Below the pieces are notes generated by a model. That model made no database searches, was not told the origin of the DNA, and saw only the letters and a list, made by a program, of their open reading frames with translations. From NCBI GenBank assembly GCA_030386875.1, contig CM059568.1:12324316-12388315 (forward strand): a stretch of DNA of 64,000 nucleotides. The letters run 5' to 3'. Of the stretch, positions 1 through 10,732 are shown in pieces. The translations under genes were made by a program, and so were the position numbers. This stretch comes from Morinoia aosen (lineage: Eukaryota > Arthropoda > Malacostraca > Amphipoda > Talitridae). Positions within the stretch are counted from its first letter, which is position 1, and the number at the start of each line of letters is the position of its first letter.

Positions 1-200
1 AGGCCTAAGTGGTTTGTTAAACTGATATCTAATTAATTTTTTAAACTGATGTATAGTTTTTTGTTGACATTAGGAAGCTATTTTACCAACAAATTTGAGC
101 AGTGTTTACGTTTAGATTTTTGAAGCTAAATAATAAGGACAATGGCATCACAATACAAGAGGCAGGAGTGCGTAGAGAACTCAGTCTTCCTGCGATGGCC

Positions 201-274
201 GGTTGACTAGGGTTCAACTAGGGTTCAACGAGTGTTCAACTAGGATTCAACATTAGGGTTGACTAAGGTTCAAC
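201..274. repeat. Short degenerate tandem repeat, ~13-bp unit
   Basis: About five to six imperfect units built around GGTTCAACTAG follow one another, with point changes (GGTTGACTAG, TGTTCAACTAG). It is a short simple array without an open frame. Nothing else is visible in the AT-rich sequence before it (1-200). Confidence 0.75.
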
Positions 275-322
275 TTTACTCATCCTTCAATTTGCCCTAA
301 TTTTATGCAATTCTTTCGGTAA

Positions 323-506
323 ATGAAGGAAAAGGAAATTGGGTTTCCTTCATCAAATGGTGGATGAAGGAAAAGGAAATGGGGTTTCCTTTATCAAATG
401 GTGGATGAAGGAAAAGGAAATGGGGTTTTCTTCATCAAATGGTGGATGAAGGAATAGGAAATGGAGTTTCATTTATGAAATGGTTGATGAAGGAAATGGA
501 AATGGT
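323..506. repeat. 41-bp tandem repeat, about 4.5 copies
   Basis: The motif ATGAAGGAAAAGGAAAT recurs at 323, 364, 405, 446 and (diverged) 487, an exact 41-bp period. The second half of each unit carries GGTTTCCTTCATCAAATGG, partly complementary to the first half, so each unit can form a small foldback. Copies diverge towards the right end. Confidence 0.9.
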
Positions 507-1108
507 GCTTGAAATTCGGCCAGGAATATTGACCATTCATCACAGTGTGAAGATATCGGCCTGGAAAGTTAAGAAGGGCCACTTAGTGTAACGTTTCAGA
601 TCTAAATATCGCATTTTCAGGAGACATTGAGGGCACACAAAGTTCACGGTGGTGTTCAAGGCATCGAGAAATGTTGGAAGCAACGTCGAAATCTTAAATT
701 TCAGCGTTGTGCTCGCGCTTATTTGAGAGAGTTGGCCGCAGTGAGATCTTAAATGAACAGTAACATCGAGAATGCATGTTCCGTCATTATATTTATTTCA
801 AGGTTAAATTTGCACGTACTCTCGGAAATAATGACACTGAGAAAATTTTATCTTACCTTAGGAATATTTTTTTTGGTTGCAGATGACCATAATTTACGAT
901 CATAACTTACAAACAAAACTTACGATTATAACTTTTTCAGTTTTTATTCATCTTACGATACCCCTTCGGTGTTAATGACAAAACACGCAATGTTATTTTG
1001 TTCAGAAGTCGCCGACGTAATATCAGCTACAACTATCACTACAATTCAGCAGCAGATCCTGAAAACATTTCGCATCGCGAGGTTATTCTTATAAAATTTT
1101 GCTTCCCG
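507..1108. other. Unique AT-rich sequence
   Basis: No recognisable gene, RNA or repeat was seen here. The stretch has stops in all frames at the density expected for AT-rich DNA. Confidence 0.5.
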
Positions 1109-1333
1109 TTACATCGCTTTTTCTTGGATCCAGTCATCACCGACAGGAATTAGACATTCACTTGATATTTCGCCGCCATCATTGACTTTAATCAGCACCT
1201 TGCCAATTTCAGCAATTATTAAGCTGTCATTCCTTCGTATTCTGAAGAGACAATACAACACCGACTGGTTGTTGTGCTGATGGCTCTTCGTTTTGTCTCG
1301 TTTTACAAGATTGCCTTCTTTTGTTACTCTTTT
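1109..1333 (-). other. Weak coding-like frame, possible exon or gene fragment
   Basis: Read on the minus strand, this stretch is open for about 70 codons and ends at a TAA (1109-1111). The C-terminal part reads like ordinary protein, including IIAEIGKVLIKVNDGG and ECLIPVGDDWIQEKAM, with mixed charged and hydrophobic residues. There is no ATG at the upstream side. A TTAG that could be a splice acceptor precedes the frame (around 1334-1337). I do not recognise the family. Open frames of this size occur by chance in a window this long, so it may be nothing. Confidence 0.2.
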
Positions 1334-1849
1334 CTAATTTGAAGTCAAACAACGACAGGTCTAACTGACGGTGTGTGCTCTACGCTCGTTAGTGGGGCTC
1401 GAAGGCTATACGGCAGCCCTGGAGCATATGAATGGACTCATACCTGAAAGACTCAAGCCTCAACTCCTCAAAAATTAGAAATTAAAACTGTTTTCTATTT
1501 AAAATTTGATAGAAATTCGAAATCGGTTGAATAGAGATGAGTATCTTGAATAAATTTTATTGGACGCATGTATGTTTTAGCGGAGGCAAAAATATTATCT
1601 TTGCATAAGTGCCGCCATTGCTTTACTTTTTGAGACGGAAGTGAATAAATTTCTTCTTCCGATTTCACAAGCACCTGTGAAAGTTTTCGAATAAATTTCT
1701 TTTTGTATTACGAAAATGTTGAAGGAATTTATGAAGGTGTAGTCAATTGCACATGGGAACGTTATGCGTGGAGGTGTAGGTGTTAAGGATAATTTCTAAC
1801 ATTACGAGGGGAGTGACGGACCAGACACATCTCACCTTGTTTGGGTAAT
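1334..1849. other. Unique AT-rich sequence
   Basis: No gene or repeat was recognised between the weak minus-strand frame and the 74-bp duplication. Confidence 0.5.
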
Positions 1850-1998
1850 GTAACTGCAAGCCACACTGTGTCGTTATGTCCGAGTTTATCATCATTATAA
1901 TTATTATTATTTCTTGAAGTTAATGGAACCGCAAGCCACACTGTGTCGTTATGTCCGAGTTTATCATCTTTAAAATTATAATCATTTTTAAATTAAAG
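1850..1998. repeat. 74-bp tandem duplication
   Basis: GCAAGCCACACTGTGTCGTT occurs at 1857 and again at 1931. The ~40 bp after it are almost identical (ATGTCCGAGTTTATCATC), and the AT-rich remainder of each unit is similar but diverged. This is a simple two-copy tandem duplication. Confidence 0.9.
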
Positions 1999-2694
1999 CC
2001 ATGTGGCTACAAAAGTTCGACGACCGTGTCCGCCTAACTTCTACCAACGTTCCAAGTGCTCAAAAAACTTGATGAGAATGCGTGGGGACTTTCTTCAATA
2101 GAGAGCGATGATATTTACCGTAGTGTGCTTACTTGCATTATGTAGACTCCAAAGTTTCGTTAATTACCTACATGGTTGCTGGCCCTGGCAGTTATTTCTT
2201 CGCGTTTGTTTTCATGTGTTTGATGAAACACTAAAATAAAACGTCTTTTACAACTCTCTTTTATACTTTGCGAACTGATATTAAGGGTCATGTGCAATAC
2301 TTTATATACACATAGATTTGTTGTATCTTTAAAGTAATTTATAGTTCTAATACGTTTGACAGGAATATTTAAATAATCAACAATATTTGTGCCGTGGATA
2401 AATTTTTTCATTAACTAACTACAAGCAGAGGAGTTATGAGAAGCTGGAGGTATACGCAGCGTTTTTATGCAAGCATTGTTCAGTTCTCATTAAAATTAAG
2501 CAGTAAATTCGGGTTATGGCAAGAGACCAGAAGAAGGCAAACTTTGCTCCATTTCACTTACTACGAAGCTGAAGTTTTGCGCACCGCTCGAGAAGACCTC
2601 TGCGAACTAGAAGTTATGATTCAGCTCATTTGGCCAGTGAGGGATCGGAATACATTCAGTATATTGTTATATACCGCTCCCGTAGTGTATGAAG
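1999..2694. other. Unique sequence before the 34-bp array
   Basis: AT-rich, with open frames up to about 108 codons on the plus strand (2436-2762). That frame runs into the 34-bp array and has no recognisable domain, so I do not call it a gene. No RNA gene or transposon end was seen. Confidence 0.5.
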
Positions 2695-3476
2695 AACGCT
2701 TGCTGCGGCCAGGCCGGGCATTCGCTAGAACGCTTGCTGCGGCCAGGCCGGGCATTCGCTAGAACGCTTGCTGCGGCCAGGCCGGGCATTCGCTACAACG
2801 CTTGCTGCAGCCAGGCCGGGCATTCGCTACAACGCTTGCTGCGGCCAGGCCGGGCATTCGCTACAACGCTTGCTGCGGCCAGGCCGGGCATTCGCTACAA
2901 CGCTTGCTGCGGCCAGGCCGGGCATTCGCTACAACGCTTGCTGCGGCCAGGCCGGGCATTCGCTACAACGCTTGCTGCGGCCAGGCCGGGCATTCGCTAC
3001 AACGCTTGCTGCGGCCAGGCCGGGCATTCGCTACAACGCTTGCTGCGGCCAGGCCGGGCATTCGCTACAACGCTTGCTGCGGCCAGGCCGGGCATTCGCT
3101 ACAACGCTTGCTGCGGCCAGGCCGGGCATTCGCTAGAACGCTTGCTGCAGCCAGGCCGGGCATTCGCTACAACGCTTGCTGCGGCCAGGCCGGGCATTCG
3201 CTACAACGCTTGCTGCGGCCAGGCCGGGCATTCGCTAGAACGCTTGCTGCAGCCAGGCCGGGCATTCGCTACAACGCTTGCTGCGGCCAGGCCGGGCATT
3301 CGCTACAACGCTTGCTGCGGCCAGGCCGGGCATTCGCTAGAACGCTTGCTGCAGCCAGGCCGGGCATTCGCTAGAACGCTTGCTGCAGCCAGGCCGGGCA
3401 TTCGCTACAACGCTTGCTGCAGCCAGGCCGGGCATTCGCTACAACGCTTGCTGCAGCCAGGCCGGGCATTCGCTAC
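2695..3476. repeat. 34-bp GC-rich minisatellite, 23 copies
   Basis: The unit contains CTTGCTGCGGCCAGGCCGGG followed by CATTCGCTAC. Exactly 23 units fit in 782 bp with no length variation. Only two positions vary repeatedly: CTGCGG or CTGCAG, and GCTAC or GCTAG. The CTGCAG form is concentrated towards the right end. Because 34 is not a multiple of 3, each frame cycles every 102 bp, and all three plus-strand frames stay open (longest 2689-3537, 282 codons, with repeated AARPGIRYNACCGQAGHSLQ). The openness follows from the unit lacking stops, and the composition is not that of a normal protein. It contrasts strongly in GC content with its surroundings. Confidence 0.95.
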
Positions 3477-3810
3477 AATACCTGCTCAGTTTCAGCGCTG
3501 CAATTCGGTGATGCAACCTCTCCACTCTCCCCAGTGACTGCATTTAAACCTCCTCGCTGTTAATTTGATCGTGAAGAGAAAGTCCCCACGACATCCTATA
3601 CATACTAAGATAATAGTCAGCTTTGAAGTTTTCTAATGAAGAAATTAGTTAAAACATTGTAATGAGAGTTTTCTTATCCTTCTTTAGATGAAATGATGGT
3701 CTTTTTCGTAGAATAAATGAAGAAACCAACGACGTATTGCAAACTTTGCTTTTGATGCGTACAAAAATGCTTTCCATTTTTACTGTTCCAAGTATGATAT
3801 TCTGTTTCGT
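3477..3810. other. Unique spacer between two arrays
   Basis: AT-rich, with no gene, RNA or repeat recognised. Confidence 0.55.
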
Positions 3811-5012
3811 AATAATATTCTGTACGGTATATTAATCATATACTGTACGGTATAACATACTGTACGGTATAGCATACTGTACGGTATAACATACTGTACG
3901 GTATAATATACTGTACGGTATAACATACTGTACGGTATAACATACTGTACAGTATAATACACTGTACGGTATAACATACTGTACGGTATAATACACTGTA
4001 CGGTATAACATACTGTACGGTATAATATACTGTACGGTATAACATACTGTACGGTATAATATACTGTACGGTATAACATACTGTATGGTATAATATACTG
4101 TACGGTATAATATACTGTACGGTATAACATACTGTACGGTATAACATACTGTACGGTATAATATACTGTACGGTATAATATACTGTACTGTATAATATAC
4201 TGTACGGTATAACATACTGTACGGTATAATATACTGTACGGTATAATATACTGTACGGTATAACATACTGTACGGTATAACATACTGTACGGTATAACAT
4301 ACTGTATGGTATAACATACTGTACGGTATAATATACTGTACGGTATAATATACTGTACGGTATAATATACTGTACGGTATAATATACTGTACGGTATAAC
4401 ATACTGTACGGTATAATATACTGTACGGTATAATATACTGTACGGTATAATATACTGTACGGTATAATATACTGTACGGTATAATATACTGTACGGTATA
4501 ACATACTGTACGGTATAATATACTGTACGGTATAATATACTGTACGGTATAACATACTGTTCGGTATAATATACTGTACGGTATAATATACTGTACGGTA
4601 TAATATACTGTACGGTATAATATACTGCCAGATATAATATACCGTAAGGTACTATATACTGCCAGATATAATATACTGTAAGGTATTATATACTGCCAGA
4701 TATAATATACTGTAAGGTATTATATACTGCCAGATATAATATACTGGAAGGTATAACATACTGTACGGTATAATATACTGTACGGTATAATATACTGTAC
4801 GGTATAATATACTGTACGGTATAATATACTGTACGGTATAACATACTGTACGGTATAATATACTGTACGGTATAATATACTGTACGGTATAACATACTGT
4901 ACGGTATAATATACTGTACGGTATAATATACTGTACGGTATAATATACTGTACGGTATAATATACTGTACGGTATAATATACTGTACGGTATAATATACT
5001 GTAAGGTATATT
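3811..5012. repeat. 17-bp AT-rich array, about 70 copies
   Basis: The consensus unit is TATAATATACTGTACGG, with one common variant (TATAACATA). The core CTGTACGG is nearly self-complementary, so single strands can fold in many registers. A sub-block at about 4621-4750 has a different 34-bp dimer, alternating TACTGCCAGATATAATA with TACTGTAAGGTATTATA, and shares no exact copies with the rest. Minus-strand frames are open for up to 239 codons (repeats of YTVQYIIPYSILYRTV) only because the 17-bp unit lacks stops on that strand. Confidence 0.95.
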
Positions 5013-5199
5013 ATTTCATGAAAATTTTCATCCAAGAGTTAACAGTAAATATGACTTTTGATACGAACAAAATTGTTTTGGCGTTCTTACTACAAAATGT
5101 TCAAATTTCTACTCCGCTTCCCATATACTTAAGACTGGTTTTTCGAGACACCGAGCGAAAGATTTCAATTCTGCAAATCCGAGCTCATATATGAGCGCA

Positions 5200-5307
5200 C
5201 CCAGTCAAAGTTTTTCCCCGAAGCATGCATGTTTTTCGCCGCCTAAGCGATTTAATTACTTGGGCAGCAAAAAACATGCATGCAGGTGGCGAAAAAGTTA
5301 GACTGGG
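5200..5307. mobile_element. Hairpin MITE family H, copy 1
   Basis: This 108-bp sequence begins CCCAGTCAAAG and ends GTTAGACTGGG. The two halves are complementary along almost the whole length (two TTTTTCGCC-type blocks around GCATGCATG in each arm), leaving a short loop CGATTTAATTA. The perfect end complementarity extends three bases outward (GCACCC and GGGTGC). No transposase and no clear target duplication are seen. Other copies lie at 5665, 14173 (diverged), 15456, 37914 and 43990. Confidence 0.85.
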
Positions 5308-5664
5308 TGCCTGCGCGGGGAGCATCGTATGCTCCGGCAGCTTCAATTCAATTCAAAGTTATGAATTTCCTGAAATTATTTCAATCGATAATGAAGTGCA
5401 AAGTCATTCATGGTGAGTTCTAAAATATTTCGAGTAGACACAAAGAGTGCAGACATGACATAAAATGATAAGAATATTTTAAAAATTTTGATCACTCAGA
5501 AATGAGTCTCCTCATCCCTCAAGTTATTTTAATCAATACTCATTGACGCATGAAACGGGAATACGAGTGCAACGAAACTGGTAACTTGCATGTAACATTT
5601 TCCACTCTTATCAAGATTCTGATGACTTAAAGTTCTAAAAATAAAAATGATCCCTTTACGACTT

Positions 5665-5771
5665 CCCAGTCTAACTTTTTCACCGCCTGCATGCATATTT
5701 TTCGCCACCCAATCAACTAAATCGCTTGGGCGGCGAAAGCATGCATGCTCCGGTGAAAAAGTTAGACTGGG
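5665..5771. mobile_element. Hairpin MITE family H, copy 2 (opposite orientation)
   Basis: Runs from CCCAGTCTAACTTTTTCACC to GTTAGACTGGG. The asymmetric loop reads as the complement of the loop in copy 1, so this copy is inverted relative to the others. The arms are long and nearly perfect. The flanking dinucleotide TT is present on both sides, but other copies do not support a fixed target duplication. Confidence 0.85.
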
Positions 5772-6494
5772 TTGAGGTTTGTGTTGAAAAACTTTAGTTA
5801 GAATATTCAGAAAAATTTCTCTGGTCTTCAGAGACGGTAGGTTGTAGAAAAGCGATTTCGTTGAGTCTATCGAAGAATCTTCGTGCGTTGTTCGTCATTT
5901 TTTCTCGCAAATCAAGATGAGGGTAGGAACATCTCATTGCTTATCAAGACTAAACACACTTTACTTAATTACAAGTCTAAATACTCTATGTAGTTATTGA
6001 AATGGTATTGTACATCGACAAAATTTAGAAAAGTTAAGTAGTTTTCTCCATGGGGCGGTTAACTACTGAGCACCCTCATTGAATGGGTATGCGATCGTTC
6101 CATGAGTGCCTGTATCGGAGGCATTATTCTCATCCACATTGCAAAACACTTCCAAACCAAACTTGAAAAGTATATCCTAACGTAATGGCAACGTTTGGAA
6201 ATCTGCAGGTATGTGATGGACAGGCGTAAAGTATTGTCTCTGAGCGTAAATTTCTACCAAATTTTTGACAGTTTTCTTCAAAGATGGTCTATTTGCTGAA
6301 TGATCGAACAATCTGCCGAAGCCTTGAGTGTTCCGCAGGTAGGAAGGCTCGTTTTTTGCCGTTTCTTGGGTAAGGAAAGTCTGCAGCTCTCATAGCTAAT
6401 CTTGTACAGGCTGTTCAGAGCGTACAAGCTAAATGACCCAAATCATATAGTCTGACCTGGACCGACTAACAAGCAAAATATTGTGCAGACTGGC
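5772..6494. other. Unique sequence
   Basis: No gene, RNA or repeat was recognised between the second hairpin MITE and the 39-bp array. Confidence 0.5.
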
Positions 6495-6915
6495 CCGGAC
6501 CAGTAGGTGAGGCACATCATGTGTCCTGTGCCACCAGACCAGTAGGTGAGGCACACCATGTGTCCTGTGCCTCCAGACCAGTAGGTGAGGCGGACCATGT
6601 GTCCTGTGCCTCCAGACCAGTAGGTGAGGCACACTATGTGTCCTGTGCCTCCAGACCAGTAGGTGAGACACATCATGTGTCCTGTGCCTCCAGACCAGAA
6701 GGTGAGGCATGCCATGTGTCCAGTGCCTCCAGACCAGTAGGTGAGGCACACCATGTGTCCAGTGCCTCCAGACCAGTAGGTGAGGCACACCATGTGTCCT
6801 GTGCCTCCAGACCAGTAGGTGAGGCACACCATGTGTCCTGTGCCTCCAGGCCAGTAGGTGAGGCACACCATGTGTCCAGTGCCTCCAGACCAGTAGGTGA
6901 GGCACATCATGTAGG
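6495..6915. repeat. 39-bp minisatellite, about 11 copies
   Basis: The unit contains CCAGACCAGTAGGTGAGGCA followed by CACCATGTGTCCTGTGCCT. The length is held at 39 bp (13 codons), so frames remain open on both strands (plus strand reads PVGEAHHVSCASR per unit; minus strand reads HLLVWRHRTHGVP). Copies differ by a few substitutions and have no visible frame-changing indels. No start context or flanking exon supports a protein. Confidence 0.93.
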
Positions 6916-9368
6916 TGCCCCTATACCTAGCACTGAGAAGACCAGTAGCAGGTGAAGTGAATCATCTAGACTCTCCTAGACTCTGGCTCGTCCAAAATCA
7001 GACAAAGCCTAGAAGAGGCTAAATCCTCACAACATTTGGTGGACTTCTCTTGCACATCGACGTCTTCTTCCAAAGGGAGGAGTTTGTGCAATAATTTAAT
7101 ATGAAACTTATTTTTATGCGCACTGTGTCAATTGTAAAACTTTTGGAATTTTATTTCTAAAATTTTATATCTGCAGAACTCGAACTATTCCTAAGAATTG
7201 AAACGTTAGGAAAGATTTAGTGTAAGTAGTTACAGTACTGCAGCAACTCCGTTCAGATGATCACACTCCGGTATAACTCATACTTTCTGTGATTTTAGCC
7301 GCCCAAAGATGTATAGCTTGGCGACTGAATTCATAATCATGATAAATTCATAATCAAAAATTAGACTGAAACTCCTGCTTGCGGAAGTCGTTGCTTGCTC
7401 TCTTTGTGTGCTTGCAGAACACTTGCGTTGTACGCCTGAAAGAAGAAGGTAACCATTATTGCTTGATATGTATATTTATGACAAAGTATTCTGGTTCTGT
7501 TCCACTGAACATCGATGAACGTGTATCAAGAGCAGCTGGAAAAAAGCTTATGAAACTTGGAAGATGAGGCATGTGACAGAAAAAATCTATAAAATTTTCA
7601 GGTTAATTCAATACGTACTAACAATCAATTGTATAACTTTAGATTTCAGATGATTTTTGAATGAAAGGCTAACAGGTGTCATGAAACAAGAAAGAAAAGA
7701 AAAAAAACATGCTTTTGTATCTCCGCAACTATTTCCTTGAAAATGTACCACAAAAAATAAATGAGGCGTATAAAAAGTATTACTACGAGTGTGAACATTG
7801 TATATATATTTATATATACAAGAAACATCGATCTCGTGAAATGGATGCAATGCGAAATCATGCGCTTGACCGTAGAACGTTTCACTTACATCAAAAATCT
7901 CACCGTTTTCTTCACTCTGTGGTTTCCTGCGCAGCGACATTCATGGGAGGACATCTACTTTATACGACTGGGGAAGTTTCTAACTCCCGCATAAAAAGGG
8001 AAAACGCATCAACAGTTTTTTTTTCTGAAGTCAGTAAATTCGGCAAAGTTTAGCTCACACAAACATCAGCAGTCCATTGAGAATCCATTCCCATTCAGCA
8101 CAGGTTCAGGGTCCTCACGTCTGTATTTTATGTTGTGTCGCTTCACCTCACCAACACCCCTCACCGTATGATGCTGTGTTTTCAACTCCACATGAGAGAG
8201 CGGCAGGACAAAGGCAGGTCTGCTGTGGAAGATCAAAGATCTCCTTCGTTACGCGAGAGCCGCGCGCCACTCTTCGGTAATCGACGAAATTCGAAGCAGA
8301 TCGTGTCGAGGTTGTCCCCGTCACAAAGCTGACGTCTGTCATGCCACTTGTTGTCACTAAGAGCATTGGTGGCCCTACACCGTGAGTTTTAACGTAAAAT
8401 TAAGCATTCAATAGTCGACAGAGTTGGATGTACACAGGCTTACATTTTGTAGCGGGTTCAGGCTTACATTTTGAAGCGAGTTCCGTTATGAACCTGATGC
8501 AATTTTGACAGCAGCCTCTGGGTACGTCGAAAAACTAAGTTCTAGGCTCCAGCACATCAGATGTCAACTTTTTTACCTTTCAGTGTATGAACGAGCGACT
8601 CATTTTCAATTTAACTACCTTTTACTTGTCTATTAAAAATTTTAGCCGAAGTGATTTTAATTAGTATTTTATTGGTGAGCCTTATGAAAGGAGTTCATCA
8701 TGGAAATGAGAGCCTATCCATGAGGAATTACTTATTGCATCATTATGAACTACCTCTCCCTTCTGCAGAAATGTAAGCCCAAGTGAAGACGTCATTAAAA
8801 TAATGTCCGGCGATTGTTTTTCGTTGTGCGCAGTTAATTTGCAGCGATGGTCAAAAATATGAACAAATATCACCAACAATTTCCGATAGCGATTTTGAAT
8901 TCAACCATTTCACTTAGATCAAATACAGTATCTGCGCCCTTGCTTCTCGCTCGCACCTCTGTAATTCGTAGGAAATCAAGGAAAAGTTTTCTTTTATTGA
9001 ATCAATTGCCCGATAAGAAATAGCTTCACCATAAATAAGTTTGCGGGCGCACATATTTCAATATTGAATCACCACATCGCACCGCTCACCCGCCGCCCCC
9101 TGACTGCGTTCTGGAAACACGTCAAGTTTCCTACGGAAGTTGCGGTAATGTTTTTCTGAAGTTGACATCGGAAAAGTTGAGACTTTCATTTGATTGCATT
9201 GCTCTTCGGGAAGCACTCTGCTGTCTCAGGAGACACAGCGTGGAGTGTTGGATTGACGCACACATACTGAGGAAGGTTTCTCTACTTATTCACTAACGCC
9301 AACTCTCCTTCACTCAGGTACCGCTCCTGATTTTTCCACGTAAGTTTCACAAATGAGGATATGAGAAA
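6916..9368. other. 2.4 kb of unique AT-rich sequence
   Basis: No recognisable gene. Open frames up to about 110 codons occur on both strands (for example 7709-8053 plus and 7608-7940 minus, overlapping each other), without domain-like sequence. The part at 8060-8380 is GC-richer than its neighbours, but its frames are short and unrecognised. Confidence 0.5.
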
Positions 9369-9507
9369 AATTGATTGATGTATTATTACGACTTCATGTA
9401 TTCTACTTCCCAGTAAAAAAAAGAATAGAAACGCGAAATTTTTAAGTTTGTGAGAATGTGCGAGGTTAGTTTTGTGCCCCAAGATTTCTTTGCGGAATTG
9501 GCAAAAT
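9369..9507. repeat. Dispersed repeat D1, copy A
   Basis: About 135 bp match 12899-13033 in the same orientation. Shared stretches include ACTTCATG, ATTCTACTTCC, GAATAG and AAGATTTCTTTGCG. The plus-strand frame is similar in both copies: RMCEVSFVPQDFFAELAKC here and GMCDISFEIQDFFAKLKYG there. It could be an old transposon fragment or a duplicated coding fragment. Confidence 0.7.
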
Positions 9508-10044
9508 GTCATCACGTGCTCGTAAATTCAAAACATTTAATACTTTCACTACGACGTGGGCCACCGGTGGTACACAGAGGGGACTTTCATAATGCTGCAG
9601 ACCGACCAGTAGTCACAAACTCAATTTTTATAAATACCTAATCAAAACTAAATGAAGGCACGATTCAGTTGACGTTTGCTATTTTAAACATTGCTTACTA
9701 CAATTGATTTTAAATTTGAGCTGAATGTTAAACTTCAGTTGTACCTGCCACAGTCAAAGTGTTAAAGAATAAGTGAATTTTGTCAACGTTTTCTTCTAAT
9801 TCTCTCTCTGATAAAAGCAAGACCGCAGGGTCACAGTTATGGTGCCTAATATTTTTAGTATTTCATTGGGTAGCCAGGAACAGGTTTGCCTTCAAACCAC
9901 ACATGACCCAGTGCAGCGGCGTTGTCATCCTATCGCTTTGATGGAGTTCTTCGGTTTTTTTTGGAGAGGCTTACGAGGCCTGTCGAAAAAGTATCCGACC
10001 TTTGGCCAGAAAAAATACTTCAACAACCTGACGGGGTTGGGACC

Positions 10045-10524
10045 CTAATCCCCTTCAAAGTAGGCTCCTTGTGCTTCCACACACTTAGCCCACCGATCCT
10101 TCCACTGCCGGAAACACCTCTGGAAGTCTTCTTTTGGAATGGTGTTCAGCTCTGTCGTCGCGTTCCGCATTATCTCTTCTCTACTCTCAAAACGGGATCC
10201 TTTCAGTGGTGTCTTCAATTTTGGAAACAACCAGAAGTCGCAAGGAGCCAGGTCTGGAGAGTAGGGAGGTTGGCAAACGGTCGTAATTCCATGTTTGGCC
10301 AAGAAATTGCGGATCAAATGGGATGAATGTGCGGGCGCGTTGGCGTGATGCAAGTGCCAGTTGTTCGCAGTCCACATGTCTGGTCTTTTGCGCCGAACTG
10401 CATCACGAAGTCGCCGGAGAACATCCTGATAGTACTCCTTTGTCACTGTTTGTCCTTCCGGTGCGTTTTCGTGATGCACAATTCCACGGACATCAAAGAA
10501 AACAGTCAGCATCGAAGGAGTCAA
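10045..10524 (-). pseudogene. Mariner (Tc1/mariner superfamily) transposase fragment, C-terminal half
   Basis: The 159-codon open frame covers the second half of a mariner transposase. Recognisable family blocks are VFFDVRGIVHHE, GQTVTKEYYQDVLRRLRDAV, APAHSSHLIRNFLAKHGI, PPYSPDLAPCDFWLFPKLK and the ending GAYFEGD. Mariner transposases have a DD34D catalytic triad. The third D (PCD) is present, but the second is replaced by A (HHANAPAH where HHDNAPAH is expected), 34 residues before it. The N-terminal DNA-binding half and the first catalytic D are missing. The protein cannot be active. This is a plain DNA-transposon remnant. Confidence 0.9.
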
Positions 10525-10530
10525 ACAGGC

Positions 10531-10650
10531 AATGCGACGATGGAGCTGAACACCATTCTAAAAAAAAACTACCAGAGGTGTTTCCAGCAGTGGAAGGATC
10601 GGTGGGCTAAGTGTGTGCAAGCACAAGGGGCATACTTTGAAGGGGATTAG
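10531..10650 (+). pseudogene. Second, inverted mariner transposase C-terminus
   Basis: On the plus strand the frame reads MELNTILKKNYQRCFQQW and continues KDRWAKCVQAQGAYFEGD, ending at the stop before 10651. It is the same C-terminal segment as the minus-strand copy at 10045-10160 (ELNTIPKEDFQRCFRQW), in the opposite direction. The open plus-strand frame upstream of about 10527 is only the antisense of the other copy. This is what identifies the element as an inverted duplication. Confidence 0.85.
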
Positions 10651-10732
10651 GGTCCCAACTCCGACAGGTATTCGAAATATTTTTTCTGGCCAAAGGTCGG
10701 ATACTTTTTAGACAGGCCTCGTATTTCTCCAT

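Larger units (their letters stand above)
9974..10721. mobile_element. Palindromic mariner-family element (two 3' ends joined)
   Basis: The ends are inverted repeats starting CGAGGCCTGTC, followed inward by AAAGTATCCGACCTTTGGCC, and TA lies directly outside both ends (9972-9973 and 10722-10723). Homology between the arms reaches far past the terminal repeat. The left ~190 bp (9974-10165) and the right ~190 bp (10530-10721) both encode the C-terminal end of a mariner transposase, facing each other. The element is thus a fold-back made of two 3' halves around a ~365-bp loop, and the whole unit is bounded by an apparently intact TA duplication. Confidence 0.85.

Noticed and set aside
2436-3537. 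Plus-strand frames of 108-282 codons as a repeat-containing protein gene
   Set aside because: All three frames are open because the 34-bp unit has no plus-strand stop. Each frame cycles through the same three peptide phases, so no single one is favoured.
3780-5035. Tyrosine-rich minus-strand proteins (YTVQYIIPYS repeats)
   Set aside because: Several overlapping minus frames are equally open, as expected for a stop-free 17-bp unit. There is no signal sequence, start context or flanking exon.
5225-5416. 63-codon plus frame starting inside the hairpin MITE
   Set aside because: It reads through the MITE arm and has no recognised domain.
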